Shown here one piece after another: positions 42,415 to 51,959 of a stretch of DNA of 64,000 nt. Source of the DNA: CAZSDW01 sp964605705 (GTDB taxonomy: Bacteria > Fidelibacterota > UBA2242). A program made the position numbers and the translations under genes. The DNA lies in assembly GCA_964605705.1 (NCBI GenBank), contig CAZSDW010000004.1, forward strand, positions 1 through 64,000, written 5' to 3'. The notes under the pieces are model-generated. The model ran no database searches and had not been told where the DNA came from. It saw only the letters and a list, made by a program, of their open reading frames with translations. Positions within the stretch are counted from its first letter, which is position 1. Each line of letters opens with the position of its first letter.

Positions 42415-43743
42415 TCATCCAATATAATTATCGGACTTATCATTTAAGATACAATCTAGAATTTTTGACAGTTCACGGGCGATATTGTACCGGTCATATT
42501 GCTTTACGCTGGCATTATCGGTTCTAAATTCATTAATACGATTAAAAAATTCCAAACCGGGAGAATTATATGGAAACAGCATCCCGGCGCCGGTTTCATC
42601 CAAAATATCACGGACTTCGTTGTTGTCGTCACAAAATGCGATGATCGGTTTGCCGATTCTGAGATATTCGAACAATTTCCCGGGAACATGCCGGCTGTCA
42701 TAAGGACATACCAGGAGATAAGTCGCCGCATTCAGTTCCTTAATCAAACGAGAATAGGGCAGAAACCCGGGATATTCACAATATTCAGACAAATGGTTAT
42801 CATTGATGGATTTTTTAATTCCTGTTCCGACAGTTCCGGTGAATCTCAGAATCATCTTCCTGCCCGAATCAATTCGCTGTCGGATAGTAGTCCAGAAGTT
42901 CACCGGATTTTGGTAATCAAAAAGATTCCCGGCGTGTAAAAGTATCTCATTGTCGTCAGGCGGCGCTGAAAGTTGGTCCATGTCGGAAAAGGCGTCTTCA
43001 TTATATCCCCAGTAAAGGACACGGGTTTTGTCCTTTAAAAAGGTATATTTTTGGATATATTCATTACAAGTATTTCGGGTTACGAAAATTGCTTTTTTGG
43101 CATTTTCCAGAACGGACTTTTCAAAGTAGTGATCCAGTCTTTCAGCCAGGCTGTTCCGCTTGAAATGGCGATAATACGAAATTGTTGTCCAGGGATCACT
43201 GAAAAAAGGCACGTGAGGAATGTCAAATAACTTTCCCAGACGTTTTCCAATTAGATGAGTGCTGTGGGGTGTTCCAATGGAAATAATTGCCTGGATTGGC
43301 TGATCATTCCTGGTTGTTTTTTTAAGGGAAGTTATTAGTCGCTTGCCACCCCTGACCGCACTGAAATACCAGCCAATCCGGGCATCGGGTATGAAAAAGT
43401 TCATGCGAACCCAGAGCGACAGACGATGCCGAAAGCCCTTGTTGTCCGTTGACATTGTTTCGGAGACCGAGAGAGCGTCATGTTTTTTCTTTCCGATGAA
43501 TCGCCGATAAAGATTAAATACTTCAAATGCCCGCGTTTTGATTACCAGCATATCCGGGCGAACCTCTTTCAGCAGACTTTCATCCTTGACCGTAAAAGTC
43601 TCGTTTTCAACGGTAAGAATGATTGGTTCCCAACCGAATTCCGGCAAATGCCGGGTAATATTTAATGGCCAGTGCAGAGAAGCTTTTCCAGCTGGCGGCC
43701 AGTAGTAGGAAATGAATAAAATCCTTTTCATTTGGTCAGACAA
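42415..43743 (-). CDS. Glycosyltransferase, GT-B type
   Basis: A 442 aa protein opening with RILFISYYWPPAGKASLHWPLNITRHLPEFGW, the N-terminal pattern of family 4 transferases. The donor site shows LLHAGNLFDYQNPVNFW, TYLLVCPYDSRHVPGKLFEYLRIGKPIIAF and DETGAGMLFPYNSP. It overlaps the upstream methyltransferase by 16 nt. The internal Met at 43731 is an alternative start. Confidence 0.9.
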   Translation of the reverse strand: MSDQMKRILFISYYWPPAGKASLHWPLNITRHLPEFGWEPIILTVENETFTVKDESLLKEVRPDMLVIKTRAFEVFNLYRRFIGKKKHDALSVSETMSTDNKGFRHRLSLWVRMNFFIPDARIGWYFSAVRGGKRLITSLKKTTRNDQPIQAIISIGTPHSTHLIGKRLGKLFDIPHVPFFSDPWTTISYYRHFKRNSLAERLDHYFEKSVLENAKKAIFVTRNTCNEYIQKYTFLKDKTRVLYWGYNEDAFSDMDQLSAPPDDNEILLHAGNLFDYQNPVNFWTTIRQRIDSGRKMILRFTGTVGTGIKKSINDNHLSEYCEYPGFLPYSRLIKELNAATYLLVCPYDSRHVPGKLFEYLRIGKPIIAFCDDNNEVRDILDETGAGMLFPYNSPGLEFFNRINEFRTDNASVKQYDRYNIARELSKILDCILNDKSDNYIG

Positions 43744-44501
43744 TACAGAGCCCCCAAGGTGAAAAATTCTCGCAGCACATTATTTTTACTAAAAGGAGCC
43801 TTCAGTCTGCGCAGATGAAATCGTGATTCATAGCAGGGACGAATCAGGTAAAATTCACGTTTCAATATGCCCAGACCGAGATCCCGGATAGTTTTTTCAA
43901 AATCCCTGATTGAGATGCGCTTGTGCTTGGTATCTAAAAGACCTTGCCCGGAAGTGATCCGCATTCCTATTCTGGAAAGATACCAGCTGTACAGACGATC
44001 CGGTAACAGATACAAATACGGCAGTTTAACCAATTTTTTCGGAGCGACCTGCTGGTGTCCCGCATAGGGTGAATATTTTGGAGGAAAGGAGACGAACATT
44101 TTTCCGCCGGGTTTAAGCAGCGCCGACATATTCTGGAGAGCAATGTATTTTTGATCAGTGTCGATGTGCTCAATAACATCCCGGCAAATCACAATGTCCA
44201 TGAATGAATCGATCTGAGACTGAAAACTATCCGGCTTGGTTATGTCTCCCCGGAGAAAATGAATGTCTCGGTTTTTATTCAATTTCAGGGAATTATCATA
44301 TCGAACTTCTGAATATTCAATGCCGTAACAGTGATGACCGTTTTCATTAAAATATTTCAGTGCGCCTCCTTCCGCCGGACCTACTTCCAAAATCGATATT
44401 TGTTTTGTGTTTGTGATTCCCAGGAATTTTTCGAGAACATTCCGGGCATACCAGTACTGTTCATGATAGGAACGCAGATGTCTTTCGATTACTTCTGTCA
44501 T
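43728..44501 (-). CDS. Class I SAM-dependent methyltransferase
   Basis: A 257 aa protein with ISILEVGPAEGGALKYFNENGHHCYGIEYSE (motif I, residues 35-65), VICRDVIEHIDTDQKYIALQNMSALLKPGGKMFVSFPP and a C-terminal region typical of methyltransferases in glycan loci. It overlaps the GT2 gene by 4 nt and the next glycosyltransferase by 16 nt. Confidence 0.88.
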   Translation of the reverse strand: MTEVIERHLRSYHEQYWYARNVLEKFLGITNTKQISILEVGPAEGGALKYFNENGHHCYGIEYSEVRYDNSLKLNKNRDIHFLRGDITKPDSFQSQIDSFMDIVICRDVIEHIDTDQKYIALQNMSALLKPGGKMFVSFPPKYSPYAGHQQVAPKKLVKLPYLYLLPDRLYSWYLSRIGMRITSGQGLLDTKHKRISIRDFEKTIRDLGLGILKREFYLIRPCYESRFHLRRLKAPFSKNNVLREFFTLGALYCLTK

Positions 44502-45532
44502 TTATAATATTTTTTCACAAAACCCGTGTATTCCTGGTTTTTTAAAACCACTCGTTTCCAGAAACCAGCCGTAAATCCCAGTCCATAAGCAAAAATCTGG
44601 GTCAACGATACTACCGGCGCCAGTAACGCTGCTTTGATATCCCGATATTGGTGCAGGGCACTGAGAAATATTACGGTGGTTATTCCTAACACCATTGCTG
44701 TTCCAAATAGCCAGAGATAAAATATGTACCGATGTAACGGTGAGAGCAACAAAAGGCTGATATAGCTCAAAGTTCCAATAGCTGGAATGAAGTGAAGCGG
44801 TTCAAGTATGGCATTATCAATTAAAGTTAAATTGATTCGGGCTACTCCCCAGTTGAAAATCTGGCGAAAGAATTTTCGGAGACTGGTTCGGCGCTTATGA
44901 TAAACGATCGCATCGGGAACAGAAATTACCTTGGCGCCGCTGGCAATTATTCTCCGGCTGAACTCAAGGTCCTGACCATGTCGCAGGGTGCCCATTCCAC
45001 CCAGTTTTTGATAAATTTTATGATGAATACCCATGTTGAAGCTGCGGGGATAAAATTTAGCGAGTTTTTTCCTGGAATGACCGCGCATACCGCCGGTGGT
45101 CAGAAAAGAGGTCATCGCAAAATTAATGGCTTTTTGCAAAGGAGTAAAACTGTCCAGTACTGAATCGGGTCCACCAAACGCATCGGGCTGTTCTTTATCA
45201 ATCGCTGAAGCCAGCTCTTTCAACCAGTCTGGATCGGCAATACAGTCAGAATCAATAAACAGAAAATATTCTCCTTCAGCCTGGTTCATGCCGTAGTTTC
45301 TGGCTGGCCCGGGACCTTCATGATCTCTGTGAAAAAAGCGGATATTAAAATCCGATGTGCTGATTAAATTCTGCACCTGTTTCTTCGTGTCGTCAATAGA
45401 ACCATCGTCAACCAGAATTACTTCGAAGCGATCATGGGAAAAAGTTTGCTTCTGAAATGAATGAACCAGATCGACTAGCTCATCGGCGCGATTATATAAG
45501 GGAACAATAATCGAGAATAAAAACGGTCTCAT
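44498..45532 (-). CDS. Glycosyltransferase family 2 with C-terminal membrane segments
   Basis: A 344 aa inverting GT-A enzyme: FSIIVPLYNRADELVDLV, EVILVDDGSIDDTKKQV, GPGPARNYGMNQAEGEYFLFIDSDCIADPDWL and HGQDLEFSRRI. Two or three hydrophobic helices (residues 240-330) anchor it. It directly abuts the next GT2 gene without spacer. Confidence 0.93.
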   Translation of the reverse strand: MRPFLFSIIVPLYNRADELVDLVHSFQKQTFSHDRFEVILVDDGSIDDTKKQVQNLISTSDFNIRFFHRDHEGPGPARNYGMNQAEGEYFLFIDSDCIADPDWLKELASAIDKEQPDAFGGPDSVLDSFTPLQKAINFAMTSFLTTGGMRGHSRKKLAKFYPRSFNMGIHHKIYQKLGGMGTLRHGQDLEFSRRIIASGAKVISVPDAIVYHKRRTSLRKFFRQIFNWGVARINLTLIDNAILEPLHFIPAIGTLSYISLLLLSPLHRYIFYLWLFGTAMVLGITTVIFLSALHQYRDIKAALLAPVVSLTQIFAYGLGFTAGFWKRVVLKNQEYTGFVKKYYK

Positions 45533-46459
45533 CTAATTTTTGGATTTCTGATAATAGGCGATCATCTCACTGATCAGTCCCAGTGAAAAGAACTGCATCC
45601 CGAAAATGATGAACAGTACGCCCAGCATGAGTAGGGCGATGTGGGTCCGAAAAGGATGTCCAAAACCATATTTGAGAACAAGGAGATAGATTTCGGCAAT
45701 CACTCCCATTGATACAAAAAGCAGCCCCCACAGTCCAAAAAAATGCATCGGGCGTTTCAGGAATTTCATTGTGAACAGGACTGTCAACAAATCCAGAAAT
45801 CCTTTATAAAAACGACTGGCACCGTATTTGGTCATTCCGTATTTACGCGGAAAGTGACGAACCTTCATTTCACCACTGGTAAAGCCGTTCAGCTTTGCTA
45901 AAACCGGGATAAAGCGGTGCATTTCGCCATAGATGCTGATGCTTTTAACGACTTCGGCTTTATAGACTTTCAATCCATTATTCATGTCATGCAGTTTAAC
46001 GCCGGTCATCACGCGGGTGAAGAAATTAAATATTTTTGAAGTGTGTTTTTTAATAAAGCGGTCCTGACGATTCTGTTTCCAGCCGGAAATCAGGTCACAG
46101 TCACCGGTTTTAAGCAGATCTACCATTTGAGGAATTGCATGGGGATCATCCTGAAGGTCGGCGTCGATGGTTGCGACAAATTCGCCCGTGGCAGCAGCAA
46201 ATCCCGAATTCAGTGCAGCCGCTTTCCCGCGATTTGCCAGAAAACGAATGACCGATATCGATGAATGTTTTTTCGTCAGTTCCTGTTCGATGTTATAAGA
46301 TCCATCCCGACTGCCGTCATCCACGAAGATAATTTCATGCTCATAAGCGCTGTTATTAAATGCTGCCCTGATCTCTTTGAAGAGTTCGGGAAGTGATCCC
46401 TCTTCATTATAAACGGGCACAATGACCGATACTAAATTTGTTATTGGTTTTTTCTCCAC
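45533..46459 (-). CDS. DPM1/ArnC-like family 2 glycosyltransferase
   Basis: A 308 aa protein with VSVIVPVYNEEGSLPELFKEI, EIIFVDDGSRDGS and FVATIDADLQDDPHAIPQMV. It ends in two transmembrane helices (residues 230-290), as in polyprenyl-phosphate sugar transferases such as ArnC/GtrB. It likely charges undecaprenyl phosphate with a sugar; uppP, further along the strand, serves the same carrier. Confidence 0.93.
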   Translation of the reverse strand: MEKKPITNLVSVIVPVYNEEGSLPELFKEIRAAFNNSAYEHEIIFVDDGSRDGSYNIEQELTKKHSSISVIRFLANRGKAAALNSGFAAATGEFVATIDADLQDDPHAIPQMVDLLKTGDCDLISGWKQNRQDRFIKKHTSKIFNFFTRVMTGVKLHDMNNGLKVYKAEVVKSISIYGEMHRFIPVLAKLNGFTSGEMKVRHFPRKYGMTKYGASRFYKGFLDLLTVLFTMKFLKRPMHFFGLWGLLFVSMGVIAEIYLLVLKYGFGHPFRTHIALLMLGVLFIIFGMQFFSLGLISEMIAYYQKSKN

Positions 46460-46484
46460 GCTTGCCCCTTATTCTTTTAATAAA

Positions 46485-47171
46485 TCAGCTTAATTTACGC
46501 AATTCCAGTTGGAATTGGGAATATTGAATAATAATGGTCATGCCCTGGCTGGTGACGATATTCAATTCTGTCGGATAAGCATAATATTTTTCTGCAATTT
46601 TCCAGTCGGAAAAAGAGACGATAAAGGCATTTTCATTTCCAATCGTAACCTGAACCGGTAGTCTGTTTTTATCCGTTTTTAATGTTAAAAGCGAATCGTT
46701 TTTGGGGAGATGATCAGTTTGCCCGATAAGCAGTTGCGCGATACTTCGAACCGGTACAGGGGGTACCTGAAAATCTCCAACGGCGGAAGGTAATTCAATC
46801 CCTGAAATAAATCGATCTTCCCGTTGCAGCCACAGATTATATTCATTATTACTGATTGTCAGATTAGCCAATTGCCGTCTGAGGGGATCTTTCAGTTGAA
46901 TGGAAACAGTATCCATGCCCCGATATTCAATTTCGGCGGACAGGGTGACATTCCCCCGTTCGGATTGAATGGAAATCCGGGCATTGATAGAGAGATGCGC
47001 GAGTGATTCGCTGAGTGGTGGCACCGATACTGGACGGGGAATAATAGACGGTTCAGTCTTTCTGCACAGATTTTTGCTGATGGAACAACTGTTCAGAATC
47101 AATCCCAATAAAACAGTTGTATATAAAAAAGGGGAAAAATTATTCCGATATTTTTTGCTTAAGCGCTTCAT
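46485..47171 (-). CDS. LolB/DUF4292-like outer-membrane lipoprotein
   Basis: A 228 aa protein with a lipoprotein signal (FLYTTVLLGLILNSC, acylated Cys near residue 29). It has an LolB-like beta-rich region: HLSINARISIQSERGNVTLSAEIEYRGMDTVSIQLKDPLRRQLANLTISNNEYNLWLQREDRF. In Bacteroidetes-type genomes such DUF4292 proteins lie next to TPR proteins as here, with a 32-nt overlap. A role in lipoprotein or outer-membrane assembly is plausible, not shown. Confidence 0.78.
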   Translation of the reverse strand: MKRLSKKYRNNFSPFLYTTVLLGLILNSCSISKNLCRKTEPSIIPRPVSVPPLSESLAHLSINARISIQSERGNVTLSAEIEYRGMDTVSIQLKDPLRRQLANLTISNNEYNLWLQREDRFISGIELPSAVGDFQVPPVPVRSIAQLLIGQTDHLPKNDSLLTLKTDKNRLPVQVTIGNENAFIVSFSDWKIAEKYYAYPTELNIVTSQGMTIIIQYSQFQLELRKLS

Positions 47172-48657
47172 TATCAGGATCGATTTCCAGTGCCTGTCGG
47201 TAATATTTTTGAGCGTCAGCCGGTTTTTTCAATTTTACAAGAATGTCGCCCATATGCTCAAGAACTTCGGCATTATCATCAACCATAGAAAGGGCTTTTT
47301 CCACATAGACCTGAGCCTCTTTATATTTACCGAAAAGATAGAGCAGCCAGCCTTTCGTATCGAGGTAGGACGCATTGTCTGGTACGATCTCAAGCGCCTT
47401 ATCCACCATGGTCATTGCTTCTTTCAGTCGTTCACCTCTCAGCGCAAGACTATAAGCATAATTATTCAACGCGACCTCTTCGTCGGGATTAAATTCGATG
47501 ATGAAATTGTAAAGGCTGTCTGACAGGGTATATTTTCCGAGTGTTTCCCAGGTGTTTGCCAGCAGAATCCGGGCTTGCAGATTTTCCGGATCGACGTCAA
47601 GCGCTTTCAGTAAAAATTCCGCTGCTTTATCGTAGCGTTTATTAGTATTATAGCTGTTTGCTAATAAGAATGGAAAATAGGACTGGTCGGGAAAGCGTTT
47701 CATCGCCGAATCAATATACGCCGCCAACGAATCGAGATTACTGTTTTGCCTCAGGTAAAATGCCAGGCTGATGTAGGCAGATTGACGGTCGGGATATTCC
47801 GCGATCAAAGATTTTAAATAATTGTAGGCTTCGTCTTTTTGTCCGCCGCGGGATAAGATATTACCATAACGCTCCCTGATTTCAATATCATCCGGCAGCA
47901 TTACAGTCAGATTTTTGTATATTTTCAGGGCTGTTTCAATATCCTCCTGCACAGCGGCTATGTCTGCCCGGTATTTGTAGTATTCAACGGTTTCAGGATG
48001 ATTTTGAATTAACAGGTCATAGTACCCTGCGGCTTTTTCCAACTGCTGACGGGCGAGGGAAATTTCCGCGGCTTTTTCCAGTGCTTTTACCTGGCTGGTA
48101 TCTGCATAATAGATTTTTTCATAGACAGTCACGGCTTCATCAACCTTTTTGTTTTTCAGATAAACTGCCGCCAACTGATAATTTAATTCCAGATCATCCG
48201 GATTGGCTTGAATAAGCCATTGATACTGCTTTTCCGCATTTTCATTATCCCCGGACAGATAATATACCTGTGCCAGAATTTCCCGCAATTCATTATCGTT
48301 CGGGTCAATTTTCAGCGCTTTTTTTAGAGCGTCAATACCGCGCTCCAGCTTTCCCAGGTTTATATAGGCTTTTGCCATAGAACCGTAGATTGTGCTGGAA
48401 CTGGTATCGTAGCTCAGGGCATCCTGATACTCCAGAATCGCCATCGCGTGATCGCCCTGCATGCTGTAGTTTTCACCCAGCATAAAATGTTCGACAGCAA
48501 GGGAATTGTAACTTTTGACCGTATCGGTGCCGGCGGTATCGCTTTCAGCTGCCGGATGTACACTGCAGGTTGAAACCAGCGCAGTAAAGCCGGCAATTAA
48601 AAGGTAGTGAAAAGCATTCCTATATTGTTTCTTTGGCAGATCCAATATTTTACCCAT
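47140..48657 (-). CDS. TPR-repeat lipoprotein
   Basis: A 505 aa protein: lipobox LVSTC near residue 31, then about 12 tetratricopeptide repeats from residue 50 to the end. Clear examples are STIYGSMAKAYINLGKLERGIDALKKALKIDPND and AEVLEHMGDILVKLKKPADAQKYYRQALEIDPDN. It is a protein-protein interaction scaffold in the periplasm or outer membrane. It overlaps the DUF4292-like gene, suggesting a shared role. Confidence 0.9.
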   Translation of the reverse strand: MGKILDLPKKQYRNAFHYLLIAGFTALVSTCSVHPAAESDTAGTDTVKSYNSLAVEHFMLGENYSMQGDHAMAILEYQDALSYDTSSSTIYGSMAKAYINLGKLERGIDALKKALKIDPNDNELREILAQVYYLSGDNENAEKQYQWLIQANPDDLELNYQLAAVYLKNKKVDEAVTVYEKIYYADTSQVKALEKAAEISLARQQLEKAAGYYDLLIQNHPETVEYYKYRADIAAVQEDIETALKIYKNLTVMLPDDIEIRERYGNILSRGGQKDEAYNYLKSLIAEYPDRQSAYISLAFYLRQNSNLDSLAAYIDSAMKRFPDQSYFPFLLANSYNTNKRYDKAAEFLLKALDVDPENLQARILLANTWETLGKYTLSDSLYNFIIEFNPDEEVALNNYAYSLALRGERLKEAMTMVDKALEIVPDNASYLDTKGWLLYLFGKYKEAQVYVEKALSMVDDNAEVLEHMGDILVKLKKPADAQKYYRQALEIDPDNEALKQKISE

Positions 48658-48723
48658 TGCTTAGATTTTAAAGATTCAGGTGCAGCTGATAAATGATCCG
48701 ATCCGGATAAGTCGCGAGCTGTT

Positions 48724-48927
48724 TTATCCGAAAATGTCGTTGCGATTGCAGCTGCAGACGCCAATGATTTTTTCCTTGAAACGAATAGCATCTTTGGCAG
48801 TGTCTTTATTGGTAACGACATGCTTGATCATCTCTATCGGATCGCCACAAATGGCGCAATGTCTTTTATTATCCTTGAGTGCCTTGGATGTTTTATCTGC
48901 AAATCCTTTTGTTACTCGTTTTGCCAT
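48724..48927 (-). CDS. Small Cys-rich protein
   Basis: A 67 aa basic protein, unrecognised. It has C-x2-C (RHCAICGDPIEMIKH) and C-x-C (IIGVCSCNRNDIF), a likely zinc site, plus a Lys-rich N-terminus (MAKRVTKGFADKTSKALKDN). GAGGAGA precedes the ATG at a good distance, so it is a real gene. It follows the GGDEF gene by 12 nt and may be cotranscribed. Confidence 0.75.
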   Translation of the reverse strand: MAKRVTKGFADKTSKALKDNKRHCAICGDPIEMIKHVVTNKDTAKDAIRFKEKIIGVCSCNRNDIFG

Positions 48928-48939
48928 GAGTTTTCTCCT

Positions 48940-50685
48940 CTATGATTCTTGTTCGAACATTTCCACCCGGTTGCCGCCGGCACGCTTTGCCCGGTACATT
49001 GCCATATCAGCGCTGGACACGAGGGACTGCAAGTCATCACCGTCCGCGGGATATTCAGACATGCCGATGCTGATGGTCATATGTTCGGTCATTCCTTCTC
49101 TTTCAAATAAATAACTGTGAATATTTTTACATATTCGGTTGGCTGTATTCAAACAGCTTTTTTTGTCGGCATTGATTAGAATTACCGCAAATTCTTCGCC
49201 GCCGTAGCGGGCTACCGTATCAACGGTTCGGACACTTCCGCGAATTAAGTTTGCCGATTTTTTCAGGACGAAATCACCATGCAGGTGTCCGTAAGTATCG
49301 TTGATACGTTTAAATTTATCGAGATCAAGGATAAGTAATGTCAGGTTTGATTTATAACGGCGACTGCGCTCAATTTCCACCTGCAACCGTTCCTTGAAAG
49401 CGCGGTGGTTCAGGATATTGGTCAATCCATCGATCATCGCTAAATCTTTCATGGACTGATAAATCGTCAGGCGGCTGAGGATTTCTGCAAAACTTTTCCC
49501 GAACAGACTTAGAGTTTCCATATCGTCTTTGGTATAACTATGAACTTTGAAGCTTTCCAGAAGAATGCCGCCGGATTCTTTGGTGGAAGTTGCCAACGGA
49601 ATACCGAGTGCTGACCGGAAAGGGATGATCTTGAGATCGTCAGGCTGGAACCGAAATTCGATTTTGCTCTTGTCGTAATCTTTAATCAGGACCGGTTTGT
49701 GGGCGATAATTGGTTCCCAGACGCCATTTTTTACTGTAATCTCATGACCGATAGTATAGTCCGCTTCGGAACCCTCGACATAATCGATGACCAGTTCCTG
49801 AGAATGGTTTTTGGTGATGAATGCATAAGTCAGCTTATCAAAATTGAAGAATTTTTTCAGAATTTCTGAAGCTTGTTTGTACAATTCATGCGCATCTATT
49901 CCGAAGCTTATCTCTGAATTTAAATGGCATAAATGCTTGAAAAAGTCGATATATGTTTCCTGCTGGTCTATAACGTCAATCTGTAAAACCGCATTGGTAA
50001 AAAGTTTGGCAAAAGACTGAACCAGTTCAAGATCTTCACTGCCCCAGCTCTCCTTGTCGATGCTGTCCATTCCAATGAAGCCGACAAAGGATTTATTGAT
50101 AGTAATAGGCACCAGCATCAGAGTGCCGATTTTAGGCGCCTGCTGGTAGTATTTCAGATAATCCGGTCCGATCTGATCAGCCTGAAAGAGTTCCGGTTTT
50201 GGCTTCAGGTGATAACCTTTAAACAGTTCTCCGTCGGCTGAAAATTTATTCAGCGGTGCTGCTTTATGGGAAGAGCTGCTTTCCTGAAGAACGTAGCTGT
50301 TATCGTTATTATTAAAAAGATAAATTACGACGGATTGTGCCATCAGGGATGCGTGAATTACTTCAACCAACTGATGAATTAATTGCTGATAATTTTTACT
50401 GGTATCGATTTTGTAATGCAAGCCGATGCCGGCGACATTATCTTTTTCCTTTCTGTGTACCGGATTTTCTTCGGATAATAGTTTACAGCGTTTATACCAG
50501 TTGTTCATCTCGGTCAGGAGGTACACGATCAGGGAAAAAATAGCGATGAACAACAGGGCGCGAAACACATTTTGAAAAGGTGCCGGTACATTCCCGAACG
50601 CATCAATTGATGGATAAACGGTAAATAAAAACAGGATAACTATTAAGAGGATACTGACGATCCAGGCGCTTTTTAATGTGTTCAT
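48940..50685 (-). CDS. GAF-GGDEF diguanylate cyclase, membrane-anchored
   Basis: About 581 aa. Two N-terminal transmembrane helices (residues 6-60), two GAF-type sensor domains (about 85-245 and 255-400) and a C-terminal GGDEF domain with LAMIDGLTNILNHRAFKERL, LDLDKFKRINDTYGHLHGDFVL and RYGGEEFAVIL, an intact active site. It should make c-di-GMP. No RxxD inhibitory site stands out. I chose ATG 50685; a GTG 21 nt upstream is possible. Neither has a strong SD. Confidence 0.92.
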   Translation of the reverse strand: MNTLKSAWIVSILLIVILFLFTVYPSIDAFGNVPAPFQNVFRALLFIAIFSLIVYLLTEMNNWYKRCKLLSEENPVHRKEKDNVAGIGLHYKIDTSKNYQQLIHQLVEVIHASLMAQSVVIYLFNNNDNSYVLQESSSSHKAAPLNKFSADGELFKGYHLKPKPELFQADQIGPDYLKYYQQAPKIGTLMLVPITINKSFVGFIGMDSIDKESWGSEDLELVQSFAKLFTNAVLQIDVIDQQETYIDFFKHLCHLNSEISFGIDAHELYKQASEILKKFFNFDKLTYAFITKNHSQELVIDYVEGSEADYTIGHEITVKNGVWEPIIAHKPVLIKDYDKSKIEFRFQPDDLKIIPFRSALGIPLATSTKESGGILLESFKVHSYTKDDMETLSLFGKSFAEILSRLTIYQSMKDLAMIDGLTNILNHRAFKERLQVEIERSRRYKSNLTLLILDLDKFKRINDTYGHLHGDFVLKKSANLIRGSVRTVDTVARYGGEEFAVILINADKKSCLNTANRICKNIHSYLFEREGMTEHMTISIGMSEYPADGDDLQSLVSSADMAMYRAKRAGGNRVEMFEQES

Positions 50686-50769
50686 TTCATTCAATCCATA
50701 CAGCACGTAAAAATAATATTAACCATAAGTAAAAACAATACTAAAGATTTCCCGCACAGCAGCGTGAAA

Positions 50770-51342
50770 TTAATATTCTTCTTTGACGGTTTTTATTTTA
50801 TTCTGGAAATCCTGTTGCGATTGACGGAGATTGTCGTCCGATTTTCCAATGGAATCGGATACTGATTCCGAAGCTGCCATTTGTCCCTGGCTCAGCAGGG
50901 GCGGTGTACTTTGATATTGACGAGCACCGGGAGAAGATTTTTGGATCTTTTCCTGAACAATCTGCGGTGGCATTTGTCGGGATTGGAACGAGGGTTGAAG
51001 TTCGATTAGATAAAAACCAATGATTACAACCACGAGCGCTGCGGCAAATCCATAGACAAATGAAGGAATGCGACTAAAAGAAAAGCCCTTTTGAAGGCTG
51101 GCTTCAATTTGGGCGTTGCGTTCGGTGAGAATTTTATTTTTAAGGTTTTCGAGAAAATTGTCACTGACCGTGACATTGCTGAACTGGTTCATGGAGATTT
51201 TTGTACCAAGGATGAGTTGATAGAGCTCTTTGCACCCGGGACAATTGTCCATGTGTTCTTCGAAAGATTTGCGATTTTGAAAGGAAATATCTTTATCGAT
51301 ATATCTTGATATGATAGTTTTAAACTGGTAACAACTGATCAT
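50770..51342 (-). CDS. Anti-sigma factor with zinc-finger N-terminus
   Basis: A 190 aa protein: an HxxxCxxC zf-HC2 anti-sigma motif (SFEEHMDNCPGCKELY, near residue 30), a single transmembrane helix (FVYGFAAALVVVIIGFYLIE, near 95), and a Gln/Ser-rich periplasmic tail. It lies 26 nt after the ECF sigma gene and should sequester that sigma factor at the membrane. Confidence 0.92.
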   Translation of the reverse strand: MISCYQFKTIISRYIDKDISFQNRKSFEEHMDNCPGCKELYQLILGTKISMNQFSNVTVSDNFLENLKNKILTERNAQIEASLQKGFSFSRIPSFVYGFAAALVVVIIGFYLIELQPSFQSRQMPPQIVQEKIQKSSPGARQYQSTPPLLSQGQMAASESVSDSIGKSDDNLRQSQQDFQNKIKTVKEEY

Positions 51343-51368
51343 TTAACTCCTCAAGTAACAAATTTTTT

Positions 51369-51947
51369 TTATTTACCTCTCAATTCCATTAATTCTTCCT
51401 GCAATTTCAACCGGGCTCGATTTATTCTTGATTTCACAGTGCCTAACGGTGCGTTGATTATATTACTAATTTCCTCATACGAAAGTTCCTGAATATCCCT
51501 TAAAATGATTGCCGTTCGAAAATGTTCCGGTAATTTTACAATTGCCCGCTGAATTGTTTGTTCGTCAAATTTTCCTTCCATTTTTGAATGGGCGGAAAGT
51601 TCTTTTGAGGGAAAATCCATATCTTTATCTTCTGGACCGAGCCGTGAAAAATAGAATAGTTTGCGATTCCGCTGTTTGCGTAAAATTGTTTTTGCAAGGT
51701 TAGCGGTGATCGTATATATCCAGGTCGAAAACTTGGCAATTTCTTTATAGGCGTAGCGGTTCTGGTACACTTTGAGAAAAGTGTCCTGGACAATATCTTC
51801 GGCTTCTTCACGATCCAGAACAAATCGATAGGCAAAGTTCATCAGGCGGTTTTTGTAGCGCCCGACAATCTCTTCAAAGGCGGCTTCATCGCCGGCTTGG
51901 AAGCGGCGGATCAGTTCTTCATCGGTAACTTTAAAACTGTTTTTCAT
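51369..51947 (-). CDS. ECF-family RNA polymerase sigma factor
   Basis: A 192 aa sigma70-family factor. Region 2 has YKNRLMNFAYRFVLDREEAEDIVQDTFLKVYQNRYAYKEIAKFSTWIYTI, and region 4 has LPEHFRTAIILRDIQELSYEEISNIINAPLGTVKSRINRARLKL. It is paired with the adjacent anti-sigma gene, probably responding to envelope signals. It begins 12 nt from the holA stop. Confidence 0.95.
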   Translation of the reverse strand: MKNSFKVTDEELIRRFQAGDEAAFEEIVGRYKNRLMNFAYRFVLDREEAEDIVQDTFLKVYQNRYAYKEIAKFSTWIYTITANLAKTILRKQRNRKLFYFSRLGPEDKDMDFPSKELSAHSKMEGKFDEQTIQRAIVKLPEHFRTAIILRDIQELSYEEISNIINAPLGTVKSRINRARLKLQEELMELRGK

Positions 51948-51959
51948 CGGATTAATTTA

